Source of the DNA: Flavobacteriaceae bacterium
GTDB lineage: Bacteria > Bacteroidota > Bacteroidia > Flavobacteriales > Weeksellaceae
NCBI GenBank assembly: GCA_031289875.1
Contig: JAITOO010000058.1
Coordinates: 1-13,628, forward strand
Length of the DNA stretch: 13,628 nt
Direction: 5' to 3'
The notes beneath the pieces are model-generated. The model saw nothing but the letters and a program-made list of their open reading frames with translations, ran no database searches and had not been told where the DNA came from. Position numbers and translations under genes: made by a program. Shown one piece after another: positions 6,652 through 13,628 of this stretch (within the stretch, counting starts at the first letter, position 1; each line of letters opens with the position of its first letter).

Positions 6652-7401
6652 TTATTCAAATCGTTTCAAAATCAAGCCTGACAAACGTTCCACGTATTCT
6701 TCCCTGCCTTTCCATTGGTACTTGTGAAACATTTCTTCCGTCCACGCACGGGCTTCGGCGAGATTTTGGGTTTCGTTCAGTTTTTCCAATTCTTCGTCCA
6801 TAACAGATTTTTTTCCTTTGAACAAACGGCTGATGAAGTCGATGGAATCGTTGAGATCCGGTTGAACAGGCGATAAATTCAGTTTTTCTTTTTCAAACTC
6901 GATTTTTTCTGCATCTATGGAAAAATGAGGCTGACCAACCTCTTCTGATTCAACATTTTCCGTTTCAACATTAACCTTTTCTTCTTCTTCGAGAATCGGC
7001 GGAGTTTCAAGCTCGGACTGAGAGATTTCAGGTTGTATTTCAGGAACAAAATCTTTTTCCGGAATTTCCGAATCTTCAGCATTTTCCGCTTCAACATCAA
7101 CCTTTTCTTCCTCTTCTTCGAGAATCGGCGGAGTTTCAGGTTCGGGCTGAGAAATTTCAGGTTGTATTTCAGGAATAAAATCTTTTTCCGGAATTTCTGC
7201 CTGTTCAACTATTTCTCTGTGAATGACTTGCTGATATTTGAAAGTGTTCATCTGTTTAAGAAAAATGTATTTTTCATACATATTTTGAATTTTCTGTTGA
7301 TGAACCAGAAGTCCTGAAAAATTTCGAATCTTGCTCAAATCATTGATTAACAATTTGAAATCCTCAAAAACTTCCTTTTGGAATTGTTCATTTATCTCCA
7401 T
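6652..7401 (-). CDS. Uncharacterised acidic protein with internal tandem repeat
   Basis: The 249-residue product has three parts. Residues 1-65 look helical (LLINDLSKIRNFSGLLVHQQ, YEKYIFLKQMN). Residues 69-151 are a Glu/Pro-rich, probably unstructured linker made of two near-identical units of about 42 residues, each starting EIPEKDF and containing PEIQPEISQ and ETPPILEEEE. Residues 180-249 form a compact C-terminal segment (LNDSIDFISRLFKGKK, then KYQWKGREEYVERLSGLILKRFE) that resembles a domain I recall from many Bacteroidota hypothetical proteins. No signal peptide, membrane segment or catalytic motif is visible, so it is probably cytoplasmic. Function is unknown. It is the first gene of the operon with rsmI and the Rrf2 regulator, transcribed from the divergent promoter region shared with tdk. 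Confidence 0.8.
   Translation of the reverse strand: MEINEQFQKEVFEDFKLLINDLSKIRNFSGLLVHQQKIQNMYEKYIFLKQMNTFKYQQVIHREIVEQAEIPEKDFIPEIQPEISQPEPETPPILEEEEEKVDVEAENAEDSEIPEKDFVPEIQPEISQSELETPPILEEEEKVNVETENVESEEVGQPHFSIDAEKIEFEKEKLNLSPVQPDLNDSIDFISRLFKGKKSVMDEELEKLNETQNLAEARAWTEEMFHKYQWKGREEYVERLSGLILKRFE
6954..7205 (-). repeat. Tandem duplication within the acidic protein gene
   Basis: Two adjacent units, about 6954-7079 (126 bases) and 7080-7205 (about 126-129 bases), encode the repeated Glu/Pro-rich linker. In the aligned core of about 115 bases I count eight differences, all transitions, plus one three-base (one Glu codon) insertion. The lengths keep the reading frame, as expected for a fairly recent in-frame duplication. 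Confidence 0.8.
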
Positions 7402-7431
7402 ATTTCTTTTTTTTAATAGGTCATTTATCTT

Positions 7432-7439
7432 TACTTTTG
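7432..7439 (+). promoter_or_regulatory. -7 element of the tdk-murF/alr promoter
   Basis: TACTTTTG matches TAnnTTTG and would start transcription near 7445, about 26 bases before the tdk ATG. The -33 position holds only Ts, without the G of TTG. The element is the left half of the palindrome TACTTTT-GT-AAAAGTA (7432-7447), shared with the opposing promoter. Confidence 0.5.
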
Positions 7440-7470
7440 TAAAAGTATTTTTTAAACTTCGAATTTACAA
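7440..7470 (-). promoter_or_regulatory. Promoter of the acidic protein-rsmI-rrf2 operon
   Basis: On the minus strand TTG (7470-7468), a 20-base spacer and TACTTTTA (7447-7440) match the Bacteroidota pattern except for the last base. Transcription would start near 7434, giving a leader of about 33 bases before the ATG at 7401. The -7 box is the other half of the palindrome that carries the tdk -7 box. Confidence 0.55.
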
Positions 7471-8100
7471 ATGTTTCTTGAAAATACAATAAATTATACA
7501 AAACAAAGCGGTTGGATTGAGGTGATTTGTGGTTCCATGTTTTCCGGAAAAACCGAAGAACTTATCCGCAGACTCAATCGGGCACGGTTTGCCATGCAGA
7601 AAGTAGAAATTTTCAAACCGCTTATTGACAAGCGCTACGACGAAATGAAAGTCGTCTCGCACGACGAAAATTCCATTGCCGGCACTCCGGTTGAAAGTCC
7701 GCTGGAAATTCCTCTGCTCGCCGCCGACTGCGATGTAGTCGGCATCGACGAAGCTCAATTTTTCAACGAGAGCATTGTGGAAGTCTGCAATCTGCTTGCC
7801 AATCAGGGAAAAAGGGTGATTGTCGCAGGCTTGGATATGGACTATCTCGGTCGCCCTTTCGGAGCTATGCCCTTTCTCATGGCAACCGCCGAATACCTCA
7901 CCAAAGTTCATGCTATCTGTGTGAAAACAGGGAACTTAGCTAACTATTCCCACCGTTTTTCTTCGGGAAAAAATTTGGTCGAATTAGGCGAGAAAGATAG
8001 TTATGAACCGTTGAGCCGTGCCGAATTTTGGAAAACTTTGAAAAGTGACCAAGAAAACGAAAATTCTGCTGAAAACAAACAAAATTCTATTGAAAAATGA
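7471..8100 (+). CDS. tdk: Thymidine kinase
   Basis: The 209-residue type II thymidine kinase phosphorylates thymidine to dTMP in nucleotide salvage. It shows the P-loop GSMFSGKT (residues 21-28), the Walker B region GIDEAQFF (91-98) with the putative catalytic E94, [13 protein letters not shown] (119-131) and the substrate-binding [10 protein letters not shown] (153-162). The four zinc-site cysteines of typical members are mostly gone: C150 remains, while T153, S182 and E185 occupy the other positions. I recall the same loss in other Bacteroidota homologues, so it is probably not an inactivating change. The ATG gives the lineage-typical opening MFLENTINY. The stop overlaps the murF-alr start by four bases (ATGA), implying cotranscription and coupling. 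The last 18 residues are a polar tail. Confidence 0.96.
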   Translation: MFLENTINYTKQSGWIEVICGSMFSGKTEELIRRLNRARFAMQKVEIFKPLIDKRYDEMKVVSHDENSIAGTPVESPLEIPLLAADCDVVGIDEAQFFNESIVEVCNLLANQGKRVIVAGLDMDYLGRPFGAMPFLMATAEYLTKVHAICVKTGNLANYSHRFSSGKNLVELGEKDSYEPLSRAEFWKTLKSDQENENSAENKQNSIEK

Positions 8101-10544
8101 CCCATTCCGCAATAAAATTAGCGAAAATCATCAATGCCGAGATTATAGGAGACGTACATAAAAATATTGACGAAATTTTCTTCGACAGCCGAAGCATCAT
8201 CGCACCGAAAAACGGTATCTTTTTCGCTATCAATGCAATACACGATGGGCATTTATACATGGAAGAAGCCTATAAAAAATCTATTCGGATTTTTGTCTGC
8301 TCGCACATTGATGTTCCGCACGAAGATGCCGTCTATCTTTTGGTCGAAAATCCTGTGTCTGCCTTGCAGAAATGGGCAGCGCATCATCTGTCGCAATATC
8401 ATTTTCCTACAGTTGGAATCACAGGGAGCAACGGCAAAACAATTGTCAAGGAATGGCTCTATCAGTGCATTTGGGACAAGTTAGACATCGTGCGCAGCCC
8501 AAAAAGCTACAATTCGCAGATTGGTCTTCCTTTGTCCATTTTGCAAGCATCGAAGAAAAACAATCTCGGAATTTTTGAAGTCGGGATTTCGCACCCACAG
8601 GAAATGGCAAAACTGGAAGAAATTTTTCACCCGAATATCGGCGTGCTGACCAATGTCGCAGCGACTCATTCCGAGTATTTTGAGAGCCGCACCGAGCATA
8701 TCGCAGAGAAAATTATTTTATTCAAACATTCAGACACGATTATCTATAATAATGAAAAAAAGGAAGTTGAGCAGCAAATTCGGAGAAAATATTCGGAGAA
8801 AAAACTCATTTCTTTCGGAAAGAAAAATGCGGACATTTGCTTGATTGACAAATCTGTATTGGGAAACCAAACCACGCTGGTGGTTTCTGTTTTCGGGCAG
8901 GAAAATCTGTTTACGATTCCGTTCTCGGACGAGGCTTCCGTGCAGAATATTTTATGCCTAATCGCTGTGTTGTATGAACTGGGTTTTGACATTGATTTCA
9001 TACGGGAACGTTTTTTGCAGTTGCAGTCCGTTTCGATGAGGTTAGAATTGATTAAGGGACTAAGCAACTCTCTGATTATCAATGATTCTTTTAATTCTGA
9101 CTATAAATCGCTGGAAATTGCGCTGAATTTTCTTTTTCAGCAAAACAAACCGAAAAAAGTCCTCATTCTTTCCGATATTCTTCAAAGTCATATTCCTGAA
9201 AAAGAGTTATATAAGCAAGTTTCAAGTTTGGTAAATTCTTTTCCGCTGGATTCTGTTTTCTTAGTCGGCGAAAGTTTGGAAAAGCATAAAAATCTTTTCA
9301 GCGGAGAGGTCAGAGCTTATTCGACAACAGAAGAAATTATCGGCTTTTTAGAAAATTACGGTTTAAAAGACACTGCCGTTTTATTGAAGGGTGCGCGGAA
9401 ATATCAGTTGGAAACCGTTGCGGCACAGTTGGAAACGCAAACCCATGACACGATTATGGAAGTCAATCTGCATTCGCTGATGATGAATATCTATTATTTT
9501 AAAAGCCTGTTGAAGCCTGAAACACAAGTTATTGCAATGGTAAAAGCTTCGTCTTACGGCACGGGAAGTTTTGAAGTGGCGGAAGTTTTGCAGTATTATC
9601 ATATTGATTATCTGTCGGTTGCATATGCCGATGAGGGAGCCTATCTTCGAGAAAGAGGAATTTTCCTGCCAATTATGGTGATGAATCCCGAAGTGAGCAG
9701 TTATGACATGGTGATTGACAACAACTTAGAACCCGAAATTTACAGTTTCCGCGTGCTGGAAAAGTTTATTAAAAAACTGAAAGAAAAATCCGTTTCAAAG
9801 AAGTATCCTATTCATATCAAGATAGATACGGGAATGCACCGTCTGGGTTTCCAACCCGAAGAAGTTCAGTTATTGGCAGGACTGCTGAAAGACAATCCGT
9901 TTGTGGAAGTCAAGTCTGTGTTCAGTCATTTTGCCGTTTCCGATGATATTGAACAGGAGGACTTTACGCACTTGCAGGCACAAAGGCTCTTGGCTTCTCA
10001 TCAAATTTTGACGGAAATTCTCGGCTACCGCCCGATGCTTCATCTTGCCAACACAACGGGAATCGTTAATTATCCTGAATATCAGTTTGATGCAGTGCGT
10101 ATCGGAATTGGAATGTACGGCTATATTGACGATGAAAAAACGATGAAAAAATTAGAAAACGTGGTAACGCTGAAAACCGTCATTTCCAACATTCACCACC
10201 TAAAACAAGGAGAGACTGTAAGTTACGGACGGCGATTCAAGGCTGACAGGGAGTCTGTCATCGCCACGCTGCCTATCGGCTATGCGGACGGCATTCGGCG
10301 TATGGCAGGTTATGGCAAAGGTTACGTGAAACTGCACGGACAAAACGCTCCGATTATCGGCACTATCTGCATGGATATGATGATGATAGACGTTACAGGT
10401 ATTCCGTGTAAGGAGGGCGATAGGGTGATTGTTTTAGGTGAAAGTCCAAGTTTAAAAAGATACGCCGAATGGTGCCAAACCATTCCGTATGAAATACTTA
10501 CGTCAATTGCGCCGAGAGTGAAGAGGGTATATTACAGAGAGTAA
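8097..10544 (+). CDS. murF-alr: Bifunctional MurF ligase / alanine racemase fusion
   Basis: This 815-residue protein joins two steps of peptidoglycan precursor synthesis. Residues 1 to about 450 are the MurF domain, which adds D-Ala-D-Ala to UDP-MurNAc-tripeptide: ATP-binding loop TGSNGKT (109-115), [22 protein letters not shown] and [13 protein letters not shown]. From about 453 an alanine racemase domain follows, making D-Ala from L-Ala with pyridoxal phosphate: K483 in [10 protein letters not shown] is the cofactor lysine, Y710 in VSYGRRF the second catalytic base, with [10 protein letters not shown] and [12 protein letters not shown] also present. Both active sites look intact. Such fusions are known from many Bacteroidota and are a good lineage marker. 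D-Ala-D-Ala ligase, which links the two activities, is not in the window. It overlaps tdk by four bases and should be expressed from the tdk promoter. Confidence 0.96.
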   Translation: MTHSAIKLAKIINAEIIGDVHKNIDEIFFDSRSIIAPKNGIFFAINAIHDGHLYMEEAYKKSIRIFVCSHIDVPHEDAVYLLVENPVSALQKWAAHHLSQYHFPTVGITGSNGKTIVKEWLYQCIWDKLDIVRSPKSYNSQIGLPLSILQASKKNNLGIFEVGISHPQEMAKLEEIFHPNIGVLTNVAATHSEYFESRTEHIAEKIILFKHSDTIIYNNEKKEVEQQIRRKYSEKKLISFGKKNADICLIDKSVLGNQTTLVVSVFGQENLFTIPFSDEASVQNILCLIAVLYELGFDIDFIRERFLQLQSVSMRLELIKGLSNSLIINDSFNSDYKSLEIALNFLFQQNKPKKVLILSDILQSHIPEKELYKQVSSLVNSFPLDSVFLVGESLEKHKNLFSGEVRAYSTTEEIIGFLENYGLKDTAVLLKGARKYQLETVAAQLETQTHDTIMEVNLHSLMMNIYYFKSLLKPETQVIAMVKASSYGTGSFEVAEVLQYYHIDYLSVAYADEGAYLRERGIFLPIMVMNPEVSSYDMVIDNNLEPEIYSFRVLEKFIKKLKEKSVSKKYPIHIKIDTGMHRLGFQPEEVQLLAGLLKDNPFVEVKSVFSHFAVSDDIEQEDFTHLQAQRLLASHQILTEILGYRPMLHLANTTGIVNYPEYQFDAVRIGIGMYGYIDDEKTMKKLENVVTLKTVISNIHHLKQGETVSYGRRFKADRESVIATLPIGYADGIRRMAGYGKGYVKLHGQNAPIIGTICMDMMMIDVTGIPCKEGDRVIVLGESPSLKRYAEWCQTIPYEILTSIAPRVKRVYYRE

Positions 10545-10602
10545 GAGTTTTAAATCAGGCAATTTCAACTAACAAATGCAACATTAGATAAAAAAATAAA
10601 TA

Positions 10603-10639
10603 AATAATTTGTTTTGAAAACAACAAATTATTATTTTTG
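10603..10639 (+). promoter_or_regulatory. Promoter with operator-like palindrome before the orphan gene
   Basis: TTTG (10608-10611), a 20-base spacer and TATTTTTG (10632-10639) match the Bacteroidota promoter, with a start near 10645 and a leader of about 44 bases. A perfect 11-base inverted repeat, AATAATTTGTT (10603-10613) and AACAAATTATT (10622-10632), covers the -33 box and reaches the -7 box. A dimeric repressor bound there would block the promoter. It might instead act as an AT-rich terminator for murF-alr. Confidence 0.5.
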
Positions 10640-10688
10640 CGGGGTTGTTAATTTCAATTATTTTATCATCAAAATTAAAAAAATTATT

Positions 10689-11174
10689 ATGAAAATATAC
10701 CAAGTACCCGGTGGTTATCCATCATTCGAAGCAGTAGAAGCTGTATTCAAAGAAAAACTTCCAAAAGACTATGAAATTGTAGCGTCTAACGCAGGCGGTT
10801 CGATGCCTATGTTTACAGCCGGTAAAAAAATCGGCGAGATAAAAATTCGACAGAATGCGTACAATGGAATAGTGATTTCACTGACCTCAAACGACGGCAC
10901 ACTCAACGACAACATCAGCATTACTGATTACATTCCAAGTTTTATTGTTCGTTTTTTGCATGGAAACGTGTTGGGTTACCTGACCAACCTCATTTTTCCG
11001 GCTATTTATGGAACAAGTTCTAAAATTTATGAGGTAACGGACAATATTATTATGTCGAATTTTGAAGCGAACGAATTGGACATAAGTTTGAAAAACTCAA
11101 TGAAAAGCATGTTCAAAGGCAAGGCTGTTACCGAAGTTGTAAAATCGTCGGTAAACGGTACAGTCAAAGAATAG
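10689..11174 (+). CDS. Uncharacterised 161-residue protein
   Basis: I do not recognise this protein. The frame is open from 10614, but that ATG lies upstream of the predicted transcription start (about 10645) and would add a lysine- and aromatic-rich stretch; the ATG at 10689 gives MKIYQVPGGYPSFEAVEAVF. The product is mixed alpha/beta in appearance, with a glycine-containing segment (NAGGSMPMFTAGKKIGEIKI, residues 34-53), a hydrophobic central region (YIPSFIVRFLHGNVLGYLTNLIFPAIYG, roughly 82-109, named here in two parts: YIPSFIVRFL and VLGYLTNLIFPAIYG) and a lysine-rich C-terminus. There are no cysteines or signal peptide after the chosen start. The hydrophobic region could touch a membrane but has charged residues in it. 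It stands alone, convergent with the DUF2130 operon, and its promoter carries a palindrome that suggests regulated expression. Confidence 0.7.
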   Translation: MKIYQVPGGYPSFEAVEAVFKEKLPKDYEIVASNAGGSMPMFTAGKKIGEIKIRQNAYNGIVISLTSNDGTLNDNISITDYIPSFIVRFLHGNVLGYLTNLIFPAIYGTSSKIYEVTDNIIMSNFEANELDISLKNSMKSMFKGKAVTEVVKSSVNGTVKE

Positions 11175-11201
11175 TTTTTCAAATAGGCTAAAATTACTAC
11201 A

Positions 11202-11271
11202 CTACGAACAATAAATTGCGTTTTTCGGATTCTGATTGTAATTCGTCATTATTCGAGGATTTGGTTCGTAG
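11202..11271. repeat. 8-bp inverted repeat in the convergent spacer
   Basis: CTACGAAC (11202-11209) is repeated as GTTCGTAG (11264-11271), enclosing 54 bases. It lies directly beside the larger stem at 11273-11368, so the two could form consecutive stem-loops. There is no T-run directly after the right arm on the plus strand. Confidence 0.35.
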
Positions 11272-11272
11272 A

Positions 11273-11368
11273 AATTTTGGTATTGTTAAATAAAATCAAT
11301 GCTGAGTATCAATGATTTAACTCGCTAAAATACTTGAAATTCATACCATTTTAACGATACCGAAAATT
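11273..11368. repeat. Long imperfect inverted repeat (18 pairs)
   Basis: AATTTTGGTATTGTTAAA (11273-11290) pairs with 11350-11368 over 18 positions, with one bulged G (11362) and one G-U pair, enclosing about 59 bases. The loop holds a further AAATCA/TGATTT pair. It lies between two convergent genes, so it may be a transcript-end structure, a structured small RNA, or a remnant of a small mobile element. Confidence 0.5.
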
Positions 11369-11376
11369 CAAAAAAC

Positions 11377-11398
11377 GGAGTTCTATTAATTCAACTCC
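11377..11398 (-). terminator. Terminator of the DUF2130 operon, possibly bidirectional
   Basis: GGAGTT (11377-11382) and AACTCC (11393-11398) form a stem with a 10-base loop. On the minus strand it is followed by G and six Ts (11375-11370), about 40 bases after the DUF2130 stop, a standard intrinsic terminator. On the plus strand it is followed by CGAAATTTTTATTTT, so it could also stop transcription coming from the 10689 gene. Confidence 0.6.
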
Positions 11399-11439
11399 CG
11401 AAATTTTTATTTTCTGTCTGTGTCAGGTTTCCGCACGAT

Positions 11440-12702
11440 TTATTCGCCCAATGCCAATATGTCGCTATCAGAGCCTATTTGTTTTATTGTAATGGAATTT
11501 CCTGCAATACCCTGAATCGCCCCAACGAAATGATTGGTATTCAGCAAGACTTTTTCAAGTTGTTTTTCTCTTTTTTTCCAGATCTTTTCCATAGCATTCC
11601 GTTCTTGAATATAGCCGTTTTGCAATTCGGCAAATCCTTCAATTATTGCGCCCATTTGTAACGAAAACTCGTTGCTTGTCAAATAATTATAAAGCATTTC
11701 CATTTTCTCTCCTTTGTTTGTCTGCGAAGAGTAGGCTTCGTTGATTTTAATCAAATTTTCACGAATTACCATAGCGAGCCACTTAAATTCAGTGAAAGAA
11801 CAAACCCAGACATTGTCAATCAGCCCGATTTTTTTTATGTTTTCAGGCATTGCCTCTGTAACGAGAATGCAAACGTCTGCCTTTGCCGGAATGGCATCGG
11901 ACTTTAATTTGCTAATCCAGTCGCTGCCAAAATTTTTTGTGCGTTTGCTTTCATACAAAATGATTCCGGAGGCTTTGCCAAATTTGTTTCTGACTTTATG
12001 GACTACGTCTGCCCCGTTAATTCCTTTGGGCACTTCCAAAATTTCATCAAAAAGAAAAGTTTCTTTTAGGGTTTCTTCTATCGCCAGTTCCTGAACTTCT
12101 CCTTGCAGTTGCGTTGAGCCTTGTTCCTGTTTGCGTTTCATCTCTTCCGTCAGATGTTTTTGCACTTCTAATTGTTTTTGTAATTCTTTAATTTTCAGCT
12201 CATTGCGTTCATCTTCCTGTTTTCGTATTTTTTCGCGTTCCTGTGCAATTTCCTCGTTGAGTTTTTTCTGCGTTTCCGCTTCGATTTGAGCGCGCATCTC
12301 GTCCTTTTCTCGATTGAGCTTGGAAATCGCCGCCTGCAATTTGTTCAGTTCCTGCAACTTCTCGGATTTTTCTGCTAATTCTTTTTCATACAGAAAGATG
12401 CGCTCCTTGTTTTCTTCTTCCACCTGCTTTTGTACCAGCATTTTGATTTCTGCCGACTGCTCTTTCCGCGCTTTTTCCAAACGTTCTTGAAAAAGACGGT
12501 TTTCTTCTTTTTTTCTGGCTTCAAAATTCTGTTTTTCTTTCTCTAATTGGGCGTTTTTCGCCTGAATTTCATTTTGCAAAACCGTGAATTTTTCCTGATA
12601 TTCGCGCCGGGTAAGTTCTTCAATCTGATGTTTCAGAATATCATTGACATTGATTTCCACACCGCAGTTAGGGCATTGTATTTTCGTTTGTTGTTGATTC
12701 AT
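11440..12702 (-). CDS. DUF2130 coiled-coil protein, possible nuclease-like domain
   Basis: The 420-residue product has three parts. The N-terminus carries one zinc-knuckle pair, CPNCGVEINV (residues 10-19). Residues of about 28-205 are a long charged Lys/Glu/Gln coiled coil. Residues of about 208-385 match DUF2130 as I know it: ETLKETFLFDEI, PKGINGADVVHKV, GIILYESKRTKNF, WISKLKSDAIPAKADVCILVTE and VWVCSFTEFKWLA. D232 followed by E251-X-K253 has the layout of a PD-(D/E)XK nuclease core, which is inference only. The C-terminal part is again helical. The function is not established. RmuC, another coiled-coil protein with a nuclease-like core, is a comparable architecture. Its ATG overlaps the stop of the upstream lipoprotein gene (ATGA), so the two are cotranscribed, and a terminator follows at 11377-11398. 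Confidence 0.85.
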   Translation of the reverse strand: MNQQQTKIQCPNCGVEINVNDILKHQIEELTRREYQEKFTVLQNEIQAKNAQLEKEKQNFEARKKEENRLFQERLEKARKEQSAEIKMLVQKQVEEENKERIFLYEKELAEKSEKLQELNKLQAAISKLNREKDEMRAQIEAETQKKLNEEIAQEREKIRKQEDERNELKIKELQKQLEVQKHLTEEMKRKQEQGSTQLQGEVQELAIEETLKETFLFDEILEVPKGINGADVVHKVRNKFGKASGIILYESKRTKNFGSDWISKLKSDAIPAKADVCILVTEAMPENIKKIGLIDNVWVCSFTEFKWLAMVIRENLIKINEAYSSQTNKGEKMEMLYNYLTSNEFSLQMGAIIEGFAELQNGYIQERNAMEKIWKKREKQLEKVLLNTNHFVGAIQGIAGNSITIKQIGSDSDILALGE

Positions 12703-13472
12703 TCGTCTTCTAATTCAATTTCGATATTTGCTTTTTCGGGATAAGTCAGGTATTCCTGCAAATCGTAATTCACGATTACGGTTTTTCCGTCCTGCGAGAG
12801 CAGCGCCGTTGAGCCGCTTACGCTTTTGACTTTTTTTGGGAATTTGTAAACGGATTTAAATCCTCCACTGAAAAGCCAAATGTCTGTTTGCAGGCTGTCT
12901 TTGTCGATTTCCGGACTGTCGTAATTGGCAGGAACAATAGTTTTTTTTAAAAATTTTCCGTCCCACTTGATTTGGGCTTTGCTCAAAGAATGGGTAAGAC
13001 TTTCGTACCCACTTTCTGTTGGGGATAACGACAGTTTTTTGTCTTTTTCTTTCGAGAGATTTTTCCGCACGGTTTCAAGGTTGGAAATTGCTTTGTTCAA
13101 GGCAGATACATTATCAAACTTGCCGAACATTTGGAGGAAAAATTCTTTTTTTTCTTGGTCGAAATGACTTTTTATATTGAACGGCTTCATTGCTTCAAAT
13201 TTTTCCTGCTCCGCAGGCGGAAGCGCGGCAATGCTGTCCTTGAGTTCTTCGATGATGTCGGCAAAAGAAATAACCGTATCTCTCAGAAATCTTGGGCTGT
13301 CTTTTCCATTAGAAACAGAATCGGGCATCATTCCCATAAGGCTGCTCGAATCAAGCGTGAAAGAATAATTGATGCTTCCGTCCTTGTTGAAAACGGTTTC
13401 TTCTAACAGGGAACAGCTTGTAATAAAGATACTTAACAGCACAACTATAACAAAAACAGGCGATTTTTTCAT
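12699..13472 (-). CDS. Putative lipoprotein of unknown function
   Basis: Starting at the ATG at 13472 the product has 257 residues and a typical lipoprotein signal peptide ending IFITSC, so cleavage before C20 and lipid attachment are expected. A longer frame from 13535 adds 21 residues ahead of the signal peptide and starts upstream of the likely -7 box (13495-13488), so I reject that start. The mature protein begins CSLLEETVFNKDGSINYSF and contains a Glu/Lys-rich helical middle (about 70-180) and a strand-rich C-terminus (SGSTALLSQDGKTVIVNYDL). I recall similar hypothetical lipoproteins in other Bacteroidota but no function. It is probably exposed in the periplasm or at the outer membrane. 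It overlaps the DUF2130 gene by four bases. Confidence 0.8.
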   Translation of the reverse strand: MKKSPVFVIVVLLSIFITSCSLLEETVFNKDGSINYSFTLDSSSLMGMMPDSVSNGKDSPRFLRDTVISFADIIEELKDSIAALPPAEQEKFEAMKPFNIKSHFDQEKKEFFLQMFGKFDNVSALNKAISNLETVRKNLSKEKDKKLSLSPTESGYESLTHSLSKAQIKWDGKFLKKTIVPANYDSPEIDKDSLQTDIWLFSGGFKSVYKFPKKVKSVSGSTALLSQDGKTVIVNYDLQEYLTYPEKANIEIELEDE

Positions 13473-13487
13473 GACTGTAAATTTTCT

Positions 13488-13495
13488 CAAATGTA
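13488..13495 (-). promoter_or_regulatory. Candidate -7 element of the lipoprotein-DUF2130 operon
   Basis: TACATTTG on the minus strand matches TAnnTTTG. It lies 15 bases before the ATG at 13472, so the leader would be under ten bases. I see no TTG about 20 bases upstream, only T-rich sequence, so the match is partial. Confidence 0.4.
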
Positions 13496-13541
13496 AGAAA
13501 AAAAGAATGGGAAAAATATTTTTTTCTCTCTTCAATCATTT

Positions 13542-13568
13542 TTTGTGGGTTGAAGTGGAGTAATTTTG
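13542..13568 (+). promoter_or_regulatory. Possible plus-strand promoter at the right edge
   Basis: TTTG (13542-13545), 15 bases and TAATTTTG (13561-13568) resemble the Bacteroidota promoter with a short spacer. Transcription would start near 13575, exactly where the repeat begins, and run out of the window. No gene start is visible before the edge. Confidence 0.35.
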
Positions 13569-13574
13569 TATATG

Positions 13575-13628
13575 AATATCGGATTATATACCTAAATGTC
13601 CTGATGGGACAATATTTTAATTCCCCTC
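13575..13628 (+). repeat. Second copy of the repeat element, cut by the window edge
   Basis: The 16 bases at 13575-13590 are identical to the minus strand at 3315-3300. A small hairpin, GTCC (13598-13601) with GGAC (13607-13610), is centred about 29 bases in, matching the layout near polA (28 bases). The far arm, if present, would lie at about 13628-13640, just outside. Confidence 0.4.

Noticed and set aside
6915..7208. Lys/Arg-rich 97-codon minus-strand frame
   Set aside because: It is the +1 frame shadow of the repeated Glu/Pro-rich linker; its repeats simply mirror the DNA duplication.
7471..8100. Inactive thymidine kinase because of missing cysteines
   Set aside because: P-loop, DEAQFF and the substrate loop are intact, and the same loss is, as I recall, common in the phylum.
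8097..10544. murF-alr fusion as an assembly error or novel fusion
   Set aside because: Both domains are complete in one frame, and such fusions are already known in Bacteroidota.
10614..10688. N-terminal extension of the orphan protein from ATG 10614
   Set aside because: It begins inside the promoter palindrome and before the predicted transcription start.
11440..12702. DUF2130 gene as part of an anti-phage defence system
   Set aside because: No neighbouring restriction, helicase, toxin or sensor gene; a nuclease-like core alone is not evidence of defence.

Overview
This window is chromosomal DNA from a member of the Bacteroidota, most likely close to the Flavobacteriia; I cannot name a genus. 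Four things point there: a single-gene fusion of MurF ligase with alanine racemase, a thymidine kinase that has lost most of its zinc-binding cysteines, a pyrH-frr neighbourhood, and repeated TAnnTTTG (-7) elements with an upstream TTG (-33), the promoter type of this phylum. The DNA is AT-rich and most genes are housekeeping genes. I see no prophage, transposase, CRISPR array or recognisable defence cassette.

Layout from left to right. Positions 1-297 are non-coding and hold a likely polA terminator. DNA polymerase I (polA, minus, 298-3132) follows. A divergent spacer (3133-3395) carries a small symmetrical repeat element. A short secreted protein that looks truncated (3396-3746, plus) overlaps pyrH (UMP kinase, 3743-4450). 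Next is frr (ribosome recycling factor, 4578-5129) with its own clear promoter. After a 324-base spacer there is tRNA-Ala(GGC) on the minus strand (5454-5527), whose promoter lies mostly in the 3' end of an Rrf2-type regulator gene.

A three-gene minus-strand operon reads 7401 to 5552: an uncharacterised acidic protein with an internal tandem duplication, rsmI (16S rRNA C1402 2'-O-methyltransferase) and the Rrf2 regulator, with junctions of zero and four bases. It is divergent from tdk (thymidine kinase) and the murF-alr fusion (7471-10544), which overlap by four bases. The two divergent promoters share one near-perfect palindrome.

The right third holds the least characterised genes. An orphan 161-residue protein (10689-11174) has a promoter that carries a perfect 11-base inverted repeat. 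A convergent spacer contains two stem-loops and a probable bidirectional terminator. Then comes a two-gene minus-strand operon: a 257-residue lipoprotein (13472-12699) overlapping a coiled-coil DUF2130 protein (12702-11440) by four bases. The window ends in what looks like a second copy, in opposite orientation, of the repeat found beside polA.

The core genes serve nucleotide supply (pyrH, tdk), DNA repair and replication (polA), translation (frr, tRNA-Ala, rsmI) and cell wall precursor synthesis (murF-alr). I found no convincing new system. The leads most worth a second look are the dispersed repeat, the lipoprotein-DUF2130 pair, the orphan gene with its operator-like palindrome, and the shared divergent promoter.
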